Below are positions 35,067 to 43,930 of a stretch of 64,000 nt of DNA, in pieces. The translations under genes were made by a program, and so were the position numbers. Position 1 is the stretch's first letter. Every line of letters starts with the position of its first letter. The notes below the pieces were generated by a model that saw only the letters and a program-made list of their open reading frames with translations, was not told the origin of the DNA and ran no database searches. The stretch lies in NCBI RefSeq assembly GCF_004336985.1, contig NZ_SJUO01000004.1:1-64000 (forward strand), given 5' to 3'. Source of the DNA: Exiguobacterium sp. SL-9 (GTDB taxonomy: Bacteria; Bacillota; Bacilli; Exiguobacteriales; Exiguobacteriaceae).

Positions 35067-35280
35067 TCCGATTGTCCTCCCCGTTTTCAACGGAGAGGAG
35101 GATCCTCAGTCGTAGCCGCGGTTCCATCTGTTCCATCTCCGATCTTCCGTTTGTTGATTTTTTACAATGATGTCGCCTGTAAAAAACTCAACGCTAGAAG
35201 TCCGGTAATTGAAACAGAGGCCATGTCCTCTCGGTATCCATAAAGACCTTCCTTTCCCAAATTGCGCGTAATCATGAGAC
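35067..35280 (-). promoter_or_regulatory. Structured leader of yitT, candidate translational switch
   Basis: In transcript order: a nested stem with GAAGGTC/GACTTC around AGAGG/CCTCT; a long stem of about 14 bp (35153-35192); CGGAGA (35136-35141); a TGGAACCGCGG element (35116-35126); and a hairpin (35075-35102) in which TCCTCC pairs with the yitT ribosome site GGAGGA, with CCGTT/AACGG inside. TCTCCG (35091-35096) can pair instead with the upstream CGGAGA, which would open the ribosome site. No known riboswitch class recognised. Confidence 0.5.
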
Positions 35281-35321
35281 TATTTTAACACATTTTCATG
35301 ACTATTTCATTAAATGTATAT

Positions 35322-37445
35322 TTAGTGTAGATTACGTTTCGGTAAATCTTTCTTCCCGAACCACCACCAGTTCCAGTTCCCGAACAGTTTCATCAAGGAC
35401 GGTACGAGCAAGATGCGGATGATTGTCGCGTCGATAAAGATGGCGAGCGCGATGCCGACCCCGAGCTGTTTGATTGGGCTGACGCCGGTGAAGGCGAACG
35501 CTCCCGTGACGACGATCATGATGACTGCGGCCGATGTGATGATTTTGCTCGTTTTCGCGAGACCCATCTCCGTCGCGTAATCATTATCCCCAGTCTCCCG
35601 GTAATATTCTTCGATCCGTGATACGAGGAACACCTCATAGTCCATCGACAGGCCAAACACGAGCGAGAAGATGAACACTGGGGTCAAAATACTGATCGTC
35701 TCGGCGTCATATACGTAACCGGATTCGAAGATGATGACGAGCAGTCCGAACGTCGCTCCGAGACCAAGCACGTTCATGATGATCGCTTTGATTGGGATCA
35801 AGACAGAACGGAACGCCCACATGAGGATGACCATCGTCGCCAAAATGACAGTGATGACCGCATACGGGATACTGTCGTAAATCTCTTCATAAATCTCTTC
35901 GTTGAACGCGGCCGGTCCCCCGACATCGAAGCCGTTCTCGCGCCAATCACGGACGAACGCCTGAGCGTCCTTGTCGCTCGGCGGGACGTCGAAGCTGATG
36001 TTGACGAGCGCGAGGTCTGTATTCCCTTCTAGCGTGACGAGACGATCGAGCGCCTCTAGTTGTTCGGGTGCCACTTCGACGAGCTGTTGGAATTCAGCCG
36101 GTTCGAGCCCGGAAGCAGTGAGGAACGTCGTGACGTTATCGACAATCGGATCGGCAGACAGTTCCTCAGTGAGCGCCGTCAATTCGTCGAGAATCATCGG
36201 ATCGGTCAAATCATTCGTCTCAAATAAGAGCACTGCATCGGTCGACGTCTCGCCAAATACATCGTCCCACCGTTCAAGGGCGGCCCGCGACTCATACGAG
36301 GTCGGGAGCGCATCGGCATCTGGGATGTTCAGTTCGAGGTCACGGACGAACCAAAGGCTCGGTAGTAACAGCAAGAGTGCCACGAGTGTCATCGTGACGG
36401 GACGTCTCATCACGAAACGGGCCAACTTTTGCCAGCGCACTTCAGAGCGCGTCTCGTTCGTTTTGACGAGACGTCCTTTATTAATCGCGTCCCCAACGAT
36501 GTACAGAGCAGATGGCAATAGCGTGAGCGCCGACAAGACCGCACCCGCCACGGCAATCAACGCACCGAGGGCGATCGCTTGAAACACGTCGACTTGGATG
36601 AATAAAAGTCCAGCCAGTCCGACGAAGACACAAAGTCCTGAGAATAAAATCGAACGTCCGGCCGTCGCGACCGTTCGGACGATGGCGGCCTCACGCGACT
36701 TCCCTGTCACGAGTTCTTCCCGGTATCGATTGACGAGCAGCAAAGAGAAGTCGATTCCGAGCGCGATGGCAATCATCGCGACCGCATTCAACACGAAAAT
36801 GGACAGTTCCATCGTCTGGGCAAAGAAGAATAGCGAACCCGCCGCCACGATGAACGTGATTAACCCGACAAATAAAGGCATGAAGGCGGCGAGCGGTGTC
36901 CCGAAGACGAGCAAGAGCACGAGCAACGCGACCGGGATCCCAATCAACTCGGCCCGAATCAAGTCATTTTTTGATGCCTCGTTCAAGTCATCGGCGAAGA
37001 CCGGCTCTCCGGTCAGCCGCACGTCTGTATCCGTGTCGCGAATCAAGGCGCTGCGAACGTCCTCAATCGACGCCTCAGCCGTATCGTAGTCCTCGAACTC
37101 GAGCAATAAGTAAGCGACGTCCCCATCGCGGGCCTCCGGATTCTCGGCAGGCGTAATCACGTCGTCGACCCCATCGACCTCTACGAGTTGATCGCGTTGC
37201 TGTTCAATGATCGTGTCCAAATCCCCACCTTCGAGCAAGACGATCATCGAGGCACCGGCCCGGTCGAACCGGTCGTTCAATTTGTCTTCCACTTGGGCGA
37301 AACGCCCGTCTTGAATGGCGAAACCGTTACCGCGTAACTCACTTGGCAACTGCAGTCCGAAATAAACCGATACGGCGAGTAACACCGTCCAAATCAACAC
37401 GACAGCATAGCGCCATCGAACCAAGTTTTTTCCCAATCGTTCCAT
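35322..37445 (-). CDS. MMPL family (RND-superfamily) transporter
   Basis: 707 residues. Two repeats, each with a membrane helix, a large extracytoplasmic domain and a bundle of five helices. The proton-relay-like IAIALGIDFSLLLVNRYREEL in the first half and FGLSMDYEVFLVSRIEEYYRETG in the second are characteristic. Related to B. subtilis YdfJ; likely exports a lipid, peptide or drug, substrate unknown. No terminator is visible before yitT, so read-through is possible. Confidence 0.9.
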   Translation of the reverse strand: MERLGKNLVRWRYAVVLIWTVLLAVSVYFGLQLPSELRGNGFAIQDGRFAQVEDKLNDRFDRAGASMIVLLEGGDLDTIIEQQRDQLVEVDGVDDVITPAENPEARDGDVAYLLLEFEDYDTAEASIEDVRSALIRDTDTDVRLTGEPVFADDLNEASKNDLIRAELIGIPVALLVLLLVFGTPLAAFMPLFVGLITFIVAAGSLFFFAQTMELSIFVLNAVAMIAIALGIDFSLLLVNRYREELVTGKSREAAIVRTVATAGRSILFSGLCVFVGLAGLLFIQVDVFQAIALGALIAVAGAVLSALTLLPSALYIVGDAINKGRLVKTNETRSEVRWQKLARFVMRRPVTMTLVALLLLLPSLWFVRDLELNIPDADALPTSYESRAALERWDDVFGETSTDAVLLFETNDLTDPMILDELTALTEELSADPIVDNVTTFLTASGLEPAEFQQLVEVAPEQLEALDRLVTLEGNTDLALVNISFDVPPSDKDAQAFVRDWRENGFDVGGPAAFNEEIYEEIYDSIPYAVITVILATMVILMWAFRSVLIPIKAIIMNVLGLGATFGLLVIIFESGYVYDAETISILTPVFIFSLVFGLSMDYEVFLVSRIEEYYRETGDNDYATEMGLAKTSKIITSAAVIMIVVTGAFAFTGVSPIKQLGVGIALAIFIDATIIRILLVPSLMKLFGNWNWWWFGKKDLPKRNLH

Positions 37446-37512
37446 CCCTGTCCACTCCTCTCCATCTAAGAAGACTGTTCCCGTTTTGAGACGAGATTCT
37501 GTCAGCCTTCGT

Positions 37513-37544
37513 AAAAAAATCCTGAACCATGGTCTGGTCCAGGA
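37513..37544 (-). terminator. Terminator of the 37548-38339 gene
   Basis: 10-nt arms with one mismatch (37520-37529 with 37535-37544), 5-nt loop, seven T on the minus strand. Confidence 0.88.
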
Positions 37545-37547
37545 GCG

Positions 37548-38339
37548 TCAACGTTCGAACACTTGAAGCCAACAATGGCAAAAGTGGCGAGGTGTTGACA
37601 AGACGACAAGTCGGTCGCCCGGTTCGTCCAATAAGACGACTTTCAGTAATTCAGTTTCAGCACACACTTCAGATGAGAACACTTCACGATCGCGCTCAAA
37701 CAGTTGGAACGACGTCATCGAAGTAATCGCGGTCGTTTCGCCGATTTGATCGACGATGACCAAATCGCGGTCACCCCCGTACGGAATCGTCCAACGCTCC
37801 CCTGCTGTGACGTTTTCGACCATGAACTGTTGATTGGGTTCATCGTACAAGGTCACAAGGCCAGGTGCCGTGAATCGTTCGAAATCATAGGTTGGCTGAT
37901 AAGCAAGCTCAAGGATATTTCCGAACTCTGGAACTTCTTCGTAACGGCTATACCGGAACGTGTGGTCGTTCAAGTTCAAGGCGACGATATCTGACTCGGC
38001 TGAGTAAAGATACAAGTCGTCTCCTGACCAATGGTACAGGTTACTGAAACAATCGTCATGAAACGTCCGTGGAATCGGATATTGTTCCATCGTCCCATTT
38101 GTTACATCCATGACTCCGTAAGTCTGTAAATCTCGAAACAGCGCGATGGCTCTTCTTCCATGTGGTTCAATATATAGTGCGCACGGTGCCCATTTCCACT
38201 CGAGGTCCCATCGGATTTGGAACGTCTCATCGAAAAACAGAAAACCCGTTTGCGCCAAATACAACATCCATCCTTCACCAACGCGCTCCAACCATTCAAC
38301 CGTTTGATGAAATTGATAGTCTGCTACTTGTTTGTACAT
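37548..38339 (-). CDS. Beta-rich protein of unknown function
   Basis: 263 residues, soluble, high in aromatic residues, with many short alternating hydrophobic segments that suggest a beta-propeller or similar all-beta fold. It contains cysteines near the C-terminus (HFCHCW). No signal peptide. I do not recognise the family. Monocistronic with its own terminator. Confidence 0.6.
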   Translation of the reverse strand: MYKQVADYQFHQTVEWLERVGEGWMLYLAQTGFLFFDETFQIRWDLEWKWAPCALYIEPHGRRAIALFRDLQTYGVMDVTNGTMEQYPIPRTFHDDCFSNLYHWSGDDLYLYSAESDIVALNLNDHTFRYSRYEEVPEFGNILELAYQPTYDFERFTAPGLVTLYDEPNQQFMVENVTAGERWTIPYGGDRDLVIVDQIGETTAITSMTSFQLFERDREVFSSEVCAETELLKVVLLDEPGDRLVVLSTPRHFCHCWLQVFER

Positions 38340-38479
38340 TTGATCACTTCCTAGTTTCAGCTTAGCAACGCCCGACGTATTTTTCGATTTTGAATGTGTT
38401 CACCGAACACATTCTCAATACGTCTGATTTTCCTGTATACTGGCAGTAACAGACTTGTAAGTAGAAAGGAGGGACCTCC

Positions 38480-38644
38480 ATGCGCCCACTTCAACTCTCT
38501 CCCGAGACGGCGGTCGAGCTTGCGAACAAGCTGAACGTTCCGCTCGAGGAGCTCATGCATATGCCAAAACACATCCTCGTCAAGAAGATGATGGAACTCG
38601 AGGCAGCCAATACTGAAACAAACGAGGAAAAGGAGACGGAATAA
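38480..38644 (+). CDS. yycC: YycC family small protein
   Basis: 54 residues: MRPLQLSPETAVELANKLNV, then PLEELMHMPKHILVKKMMEL and an acidic tail. This closely follows the Bacillus YycC pattern as I recall it; function unknown. Very strong AAAGGAGG ribosome site. Its stop codon ends the loop of its own terminator. Confidence 0.85.
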   Translation: MRPLQLSPETAVELANKLNVPLEELMHMPKHILVKKMMELEAANTETNEEKETE

Positions 38645-38657
38645 CGTCTCCTTTTTT
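38631..38657 (+). terminator. Terminator of yycC
   Basis: 8-bp stem AGGAGACG/CGTCTCCT (38631-38638 with 38645-38652) followed by T residues. Confidence 0.9.
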
Positions 38658-38659
38658 GT

Positions 38660-40654
38660 TTACTGTTGTTTTTTCTTGCGTTTCTTCGCAACGTACCAGA
38701 GACCGAGGATGGCCAAGGCAGCCCCACCGGCGACCGCATATTTGCTGTAATCCGGGCGGCGTTCCGTCACGACGAGCGTCGATAGCGGTGCCACCGTGAC
38801 GTGACGCTCTTCAATCAGGCGCGGCGCTGTCAAATTGACGGTATGGTCTTCGACGTGAACCTCGAACTTACCGGCCGGCAGTTTCACCTCAACCGCTTCC
38901 TCGAGCCCGTTATGGTAGACGAGGTGACGTTCGACGTATCCTTCGAGGTGGCGGCTCAATTCAAAGGCGATCACGCCTTCTTCTTCGTCGAAGAAGCGCA
39001 AGTGTTTACGAATCTGCTCCGCGTTCTCGAGACGGAACAACGGATATTGTTTGCGTAGACTGATCAATCCTTTCACGTACTCGACGCTCGGCGTCTCTTG
39101 TTCGGCACGTGTCCAATCCAATTGGTTGACGACCTCACCCGAGTTGAAACTGTTCTCGTCCCCATCTTTCGTGCGGAAGAACTCTTGACCGCTATGCAGG
39201 AACGGAAGACCTTGACTGAGCAACACGATTGATGTCGCAAGGCGATGCCGGCGGCGACGTGTCGTCTCATCATCGTCCGGGTTCGTGGCGGCAAGCTTGT
39301 CCCAAAGCGTCAAGTTGTCATGGCACTCGACATAGTTCACGACTTGGTTCGGTTCATCAGCAAAACTCTGGCTCGTGACCGCGCCCGCAATACCGCGCTT
39401 GACGTCCGCCGTCAAATCCGTGTTGCCACTGATCCAACCTGGCAAGTCCTCGATGAACACATCCCCTCGCACGCCGTCGCGAATCGCGTCGTTGAACTGA
39501 GCGATGCGTGGCATCTTATGGGCATTATGTTGGTTCGCTTTCTTGCGGACCGAGAGCGGCGTGTCAAGGTCCCACCCTTCCCCGGTGACGAGAATCGATG
39601 GGTCGATGCGGTCGAGCGCTTTCCGGACTTGATTCATCGTCTTGACGTCATGGAGACCCATCAAATCGAAGCGGAAGCCATCAATCATGAACTCTTTCGC
39701 CCAGTATGAGACGCATTCGACAATCAATTTACGCATCATCGCGCGTTCTGACGCCGTATCGTTTCCACACGCCGAACCATCGGCCAGCGTCCCGTCCTCG
39801 TTCAACCGGTAATAGTAATCCGGTACGAACTGGCCGAGCGGTGTCGTCAAGGCGTCGTACGTGTGGTTGAACACGACGTCCATGATGACACGGATGCCAC
39901 GGTCGTGCAGTGCCTGAATCATCGCCTTCAATTCGATGATGCGAGCGGCCGGGTCATCGGCGGACGAGGCGTACGACCCTTCGACAGCGAAGTAATGGAC
40001 CGGGTCATAGCCCCAGTTATAATTCGCCTCGCTCTCGCGTGACTCGTTCACTGAACCGTAATCGAAGAACGGCATAAGTTGAAGATGGGTGACACCGAGC
40101 GCGGTGATATAGTCGAGTGCGGTCGGATAACCGTTCGACGTTTTCGTGCCGACCTCGGTCATCCCGAGGAATTTCCCGCGATGCATGACGCCGCTATCCG
40201 GATGGCTTGTCAAATCACGGACGTGCGCCTCATAAATGACCGCCTCTTGTGAAGAGTGGAAGAGCGGACGTTCTTTGACCCAATGGTCCGGGTTGAGCGC
40301 TGACGGGTCGAGCAGACACCCGCGCTTCCCATTGACACCAACGACTTTCGCATACGGATCGAGCGACTCGACGCGCTTGCCGGCGACGACCGCTTCAAAC
40401 ACGTAAAAATATCCTTCGAATGAGGCGCGGTCGAGCTCAAGGACCCACGTCCCTTTCTCAGCCCGTTCGAGTTCAATCCGTTCGAACTTTCGTGCTCGCG
40501 GCGTCCGGTATAATTTTACGGTCATCGCTTCGGCGACTGGCGACCAGACCCGCAACCGGATGATATCACCTTTAAACGTCACCCCAAGGTCTTTGCCGTG
40601 ATACGCCATATGGTCTAAATCTACATTTGTCTGTTGATCGATAGTATGTTCCAT
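38660..40654 (-). CDS. Type I pullulanase with C-terminal membrane anchor
   Basis: 664 residues. N-terminal CBM48-like beta domain, then a GH13 barrel with the type I pullulanase mark YNWGYDP. Catalytic residues: nucleophile Asp in DGFRFDLMG, acid/base Glu in VTGEGWDL, third Asp in VECHDN. Splits alpha-1,6 bonds in pullulan or glycogen. No signal peptide, yet the last 20-25 residues form a hydrophobic segment (VAGGAALAILGLWYVA) plus a Lys-rich end, unusual for this cytoplasmic enzyme. ATG 40654 follows AAGGAG; a GTG three codons upstream is less likely. Confidence 0.92.
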   Translation of the reverse strand: MEHTIDQQTNVDLDHMAYHGKDLGVTFKGDIIRLRVWSPVAEAMTVKLYRTPRARKFERIELERAEKGTWVLELDRASFEGYFYVFEAVVAGKRVESLDPYAKVVGVNGKRGCLLDPSALNPDHWVKERPLFHSSQEAVIYEAHVRDLTSHPDSGVMHRGKFLGMTEVGTKTSNGYPTALDYITALGVTHLQLMPFFDYGSVNESRESEANYNWGYDPVHYFAVEGSYASSADDPAARIIELKAMIQALHDRGIRVIMDVVFNHTYDALTTPLGQFVPDYYYRLNEDGTLADGSACGNDTASERAMMRKLIVECVSYWAKEFMIDGFRFDLMGLHDVKTMNQVRKALDRIDPSILVTGEGWDLDTPLSVRKKANQHNAHKMPRIAQFNDAIRDGVRGDVFIEDLPGWISGNTDLTADVKRGIAGAVTSQSFADEPNQVVNYVECHDNLTLWDKLAATNPDDDETTRRRRHRLATSIVLLSQGLPFLHSGQEFFRTKDGDENSFNSGEVVNQLDWTRAEQETPSVEYVKGLISLRKQYPLFRLENAEQIRKHLRFFDEEEGVIAFELSRHLEGYVERHLVYHNGLEEAVEVKLPAGKFEVHVEDHTVNLTAPRLIEERHVTVAPLSTLVVTERRPDYSKYAVAGGAALAILGLWYVAKKRKKKQQ

Positions 40655-40724
40655 CTCTTTCACTCCTTCACTACTTCAAATCTGCTATCATTATAACAAA
40701 ACCCTTGTAAAGGATGGATGAAAC

Positions 40725-41216
40725 ATGGCAAAAGACAATTCTTTTGATATCGTGTCAGAAATGAACCTCGAAGAAGTAAAGAACGCGATTCAAATCGCGG
40801 AGAAAGAAATTTTAAACCGTTACGACTTTAAAGGATCGAAGAGTGAGATGTCACTCGACAACGGCGATCTCGTCCTCGTCTCAGATGACGACTATAAGCT
40901 CGAGCAATTGAAGGACGTCATGATCACGAAACTGATCAAACGCGGCGTGCCGACAAAAAACCTCGACTATCAAAAAGTCGAGCGCGCCCTCGGTGGCACC
41001 GTACGCCAACGCGTCAAGCTGAAGAGCGGCATCGATAAAGACGATGCGAAAAAGATTAACAACGCCATTAAAGAATCGAAATTGAAAGTGAAGTCGCAAA
41101 TCCAAGACGATCAAATCCGAGTGACGGCCAAGTCACGCGACGATCTTCAAGCCGTCATGCAACTCGTTCGTGAGCTCGAATTGTCCGTCGATGCCCAATT
41201 CACGAACTACCGATGA
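40725..41216 (+). CDS. YajQ family nucleotide-binding protein
   Basis: 163 residues. Family motifs: [17 protein letters not shown] at the start, [12 protein letters not shown], and [15 protein letters not shown] near the end. YajQ homologues bind nucleotides; some bind c-di-GMP, of possible interest given the diguanylate cyclase 3 kb away. Overlaps the next gene by 4 nt. Confidence 0.94.
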   Translation: MAKDNSFDIVSEMNLEEVKNAIQIAEKEILNRYDFKGSKSEMSLDNGDLVLVSDDDYKLEQLKDVMITKLIKRGVPTKNLDYQKVERALGGTVRQRVKLKSGIDKDDAKKINNAIKESKLKVKSQIQDDQIRVTAKSRDDLQAVMQLVRELELSVDAQFTNYR

Positions 41217-41791
41217 AACTCGCCATCATCAGTGACCCGCATGGTTCGTTTGATGATTTGAAGGCCGTCCTCGATTCGGTCCGGCGTGAGACGGAACATA
41301 TCCTCTGCCTCGGCGATTTGTATGAATGTCATATCGGCAAGAAGCGACGGAACGAACGGTTCCACGAAGTACCCGACGTCGTGTCGTACGACCCGGACTA
41401 CGAGGCGCTGCTCACGTTCCCGAGCCTGCGTGGCAATCAAGAGGAACGAATTGATGAGGTGCTCGTCGTGTCGCATCCGATCAAGACCCGGATTTCGTTA
41501 TTACCGGAACAGACGACGCTCGATGAGGCGTTGTTCTTACATGGTCATCAAGTGAACTGGAGCCCAGCCTGGGAACCGATCGTCGAGAAGGGCAAGTATC
41601 CGCTCGTCTTTATCGGACACAGCCACATCCCGGGAATTTACCGGAAAGGCCGCTCGATCCCCTGGGAAATCGGGAAGCCGTTCACGTTAAAGAAAAAGCG
41701 TTACGTCATTAACGTCGGTGCCGTCATCTTCGACCGGGAATGGTGTTTGTATGATACGAAAGCCCGGACGGTCACACGAATGAAGGCGTAA
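41213..41791 (+). CDS. Metallophosphoesterase (YfcE/MJ0936-like)
   Basis: 192 residues. Metal-binding motifs in order: [24 protein letters not shown] (replacing GNCD/GNHD), HGHQ, and [11 protein letters not shown]. The third motif departs from the usual GNHE/GNCD form. Phosphodiesterase or phosphatase activity is expected; substrate unknown. Translationally coupled to yajQ. Confidence 0.85.
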   Translation: MKLAIISDPHGSFDDLKAVLDSVRRETEHILCLGDLYECHIGKKRRNERFHEVPDVVSYDPDYEALLTFPSLRGNQEERIDEVLVVSHPIKTRISLLPEQTTLDEALFLHGHQVNWSPAWEPIVEKGKYPLVFIGHSHIPGIYRKGRSIPWEIGKPFTLKKKRYVINVGAVIFDREWCLYDTKARTVTRMKA

Positions 41792-41794
41792 GAA

Positions 41795-41820
41795 AAGGGA
41801 CCCCCTTAAAAGGGTCCCTT
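41795..41820. terminator. Bidirectional terminator, metallophosphoesterase / argS
   Basis: 9-bp stem AAGGGACCC/GGGTCCCTT (41795-41803 with 41812-41820); short T-rich tracts on both strands. Confidence 0.82.
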
Positions 41821-41828
41821 CTTTGTGC

Positions 41829-43511
41829 TTACATTTCTTCTGGAGCTTGAACGCCAATCAAACGGAGTCCTTCTGTCAATACGATCGTCACTGCTTTGAC
41901 GAGGGCGAGACGCGATTGTTTGCCTGCATCTTCTTCAAGGACACGGACATGACCGTAATACTTGTTGAACGCTTGCGCCAAGTCGAGGACGTAACGGCTG
42001 ATGATCGATGGTTCACGGCGCTCATGGGCACGCGTGATTACATGTGGGAACGCGTTGAGCATCGTCACGACACCCCATGTGTGGTCGTCGTCTGCACCGG
42101 TGAACGTCGAGCCGTCGTAGTTGCCTTTACGGAGGAGTGAGTTCGCACGCGCATTCGTATACTGCACATATGGCCCTGTCTCCCCTTCGAATTTGAGCAT
42201 GCTGTCGAGGTCGAACTCGATGTTGTTGATGCGCTCGTTCTTCAAATCGTGGAAGATGACCGCGCCGACACCGACCATGCGTGCCACATCGTCCGCGTTC
42301 GCAAGTTCCGGGTTCTTCTGGGCGATATTGCCTTGAGCTTTCTCAATCGCTTCTTTCAGCACTTCTTCGAGCAAGACGATGCGACCTTTACGTGTCGACA
42401 TCTTCTTCCCTTCTTGCAAAATCAACCCGAACGGCACGTGATGCATGCCATCGACGAAGTCATAGCCGAGCTTGCGCAGAACTGAGAACAATTGTTTGAA
42501 GTGAAGCGCCTGCTCGCCGCCGACGACGTAGTTCGCTTGGACGAAGTTGTACGTCTCATGACGATAGACGGCAGCTGCCAAGTCGCGTGTCGCATAAAGC
42601 GTCGCGCCGTCTTTCTTTTTGATCAAGCATGGTGGCAAGTTCTCGTCCTCGAGTGAGACGACCATCGCCCCTTCACTTTCGACGAGAAGGTTTTTCTCTT
42701 CGAGCATAGTGACGACGCGGTCCATCTTGTCGTTATAGAACGCTTCCCCGTTAAAGCTATCGAATTCGACACCGAGGAGGTCATATACTTTTTGGAACTC
42801 TTTGAGTGATTCTTCGCGGAACCACGTCCAAAGCTCTGTCGCTTCCTCATTGCCGTCTTCAAGTTTCTTGAACCACGCACGGCCTTCATCCTCAAGTTCC
42901 GGTTGCGTCTTCGCTTCTTCATGGAAATGGACGTAAAGCTTCAAGAGCTCAGCAATCGGATTCTCACGGACTGCTTCCTCATTGCCCCACTTTTTGTAGG
43001 CGACCATCAGTTTTCCGAACTGTGTCCCCCAGTCTCCGAGGTGGTTGACCCCGACGACATCGTAGCCGTTCTTACGGGCGATTTGGTTGATGGCGTTCCC
43101 GATCACAGTTGAACGGAGGTGTCCCATCGAGAACGGCTTAGCGATGTTCGGTGACGAGAAGTCGGTCACGATTGTCTCGTTGCGGGTCGCGTGCGTCGCA
43201 TAGTCCGCTTTTTCGTCGAGCACGGTGTTGATGATTTCTTGTGATACGACGTCACGGCTCAAGAAGACGTTCACGTACGGGCCGGCCGCCTCGACTTTCG
43301 TGAACAATTCGTCGTTCAAGTCGTTTGCGATATCCGTCGCGATCATGACCGGCGCTTTCCGGTAGGCTTTCGCAAGTTGGAAACAAGGGAAAGCAAGGTC
43401 CCCGTGCGCCTCATGTTTTGGTTTTTCAATCAAAGCTTCAATCTGGTCGAGCGTCAACTCGTCCCCGATGACACGGGACAAGGCTTCTGCATATTTGCGT
43501 TCATAACTCAT
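41829..43511 (-). CDS. argS: Arginyl-tRNA synthetase
   Basis: 560-residue class I synthetase. The HIGH-like motif is FSSPNIAKPFSMGHLRSTVIG and the KMSK-like motif is EGKKMSTRKGRIV; an anticodon-binding helical domain follows. Attaches arginine to tRNA-Arg. Ribosome site AAGGAGGA. Transcription is governed by the T-box leader upstream. Confidence 0.96.
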   Translation of the reverse strand: MSYERKYAEALSRVIGDELTLDQIEALIEKPKHEAHGDLAFPCFQLAKAYRKAPVMIATDIANDLNDELFTKVEAAGPYVNVFLSRDVVSQEIINTVLDEKADYATHATRNETIVTDFSSPNIAKPFSMGHLRSTVIGNAINQIARKNGYDVVGVNHLGDWGTQFGKLMVAYKKWGNEEAVRENPIAELLKLYVHFHEEAKTQPELEDEGRAWFKKLEDGNEEATELWTWFREESLKEFQKVYDLLGVEFDSFNGEAFYNDKMDRVVTMLEEKNLLVESEGAMVVSLEDENLPPCLIKKKDGATLYATRDLAAAVYRHETYNFVQANYVVGGEQALHFKQLFSVLRKLGYDFVDGMHHVPFGLILQEGKKMSTRKGRIVLLEEVLKEAIEKAQGNIAQKNPELANADDVARMVGVGAVIFHDLKNERINNIEFDLDSMLKFEGETGPYVQYTNARANSLLRKGNYDGSTFTGADDDHTWGVVTMLNAFPHVITRAHERREPSIISRYVLDLAQAFNKYYGHVRVLEEDAGKQSRLALVKAVTIVLTEGLRLIGVQAPEEM

Positions 43512-43539
43512 TACAATTCCTCCTTAATAAATTCTTCAT

Positions 43540-43800
43540 AAAAAAAACGCCCTTTGCACAGATGCAAAGAGACGGGATGACCCGCGGTACCACTCTTCTT
43601 GCCTGCTTGACGCAGACCGCTTTATCGGTGATAACGGGGGTCCCCCGGCTACGCCTACTCGCTTCGGATAGCATCTCAAAAGTGCGTTTCGCGATGTTTG
43701 TCAGCCTAGGCTCTCACCAATTCCTAGGTCGCTTTGTTGACGGAACGATCGTTACTCTCTTTTTCATCGACTTTCGTCTATGTGGTTGAAAAGCAATTTC
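43540..43800 (-). promoter_or_regulatory. T-box leader of argS (Arg specifier CGC)
   Basis: Typical T-box RNA: stem I start with AAGAGAGTAA, the specifier region GCGAAACGCACT with CGC (43684-43686, Arg) in the expected place, the T-box proper GTGGTACCGCGGGT (43580-43593), and a terminator stem built on TTTGCA/TGCAAA followed by eight T (43544-43575). Uncharged tRNA-Arg should favour the antiterminator. Confidence 0.92.
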
Positions 43801-43829
43801 ATTATAGAGGAAATTTCATATAGACTCAA
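43801..43829 (-). promoter_or_regulatory. Sigma-A promoter of argS
   Basis: Minus strand: -35 TTGAGT (43824-43829), 17-nt spacer, perfect -10 TATAAT (43801-43806), immediately upstream of the T-box leader. The remaining bases up to 43930 hold an imperfect hairpin (CCGCCAT...ATGGTGG, near 43850) but no promoter I can support for the plus-strand gene. Confidence 0.88.
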
Positions 43830-43930
43830 TGCTAGAATTCCGCCATTATGGTGGATAGGCAGGACTATGGCGCGCTAGTGCCGAATCTTCTACCATACAT
43901 AATTGAATTTTTCCCACATAGGAGGGAACC

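Noticed and set aside
36598-37156. Long plus-strand frames opposite the MMPL transporter and other large minus-strand genes
   Set aside because: Their amino-acid composition mirrors the complementary codons of the real genes; no start signals or family features.
43796-43930. Possible c-di-GMP riboswitch before the diguanylate cyclase
   Set aside because: Only a short imperfect hairpin near 43850 is present; none of the GEMM consensus elements were found.
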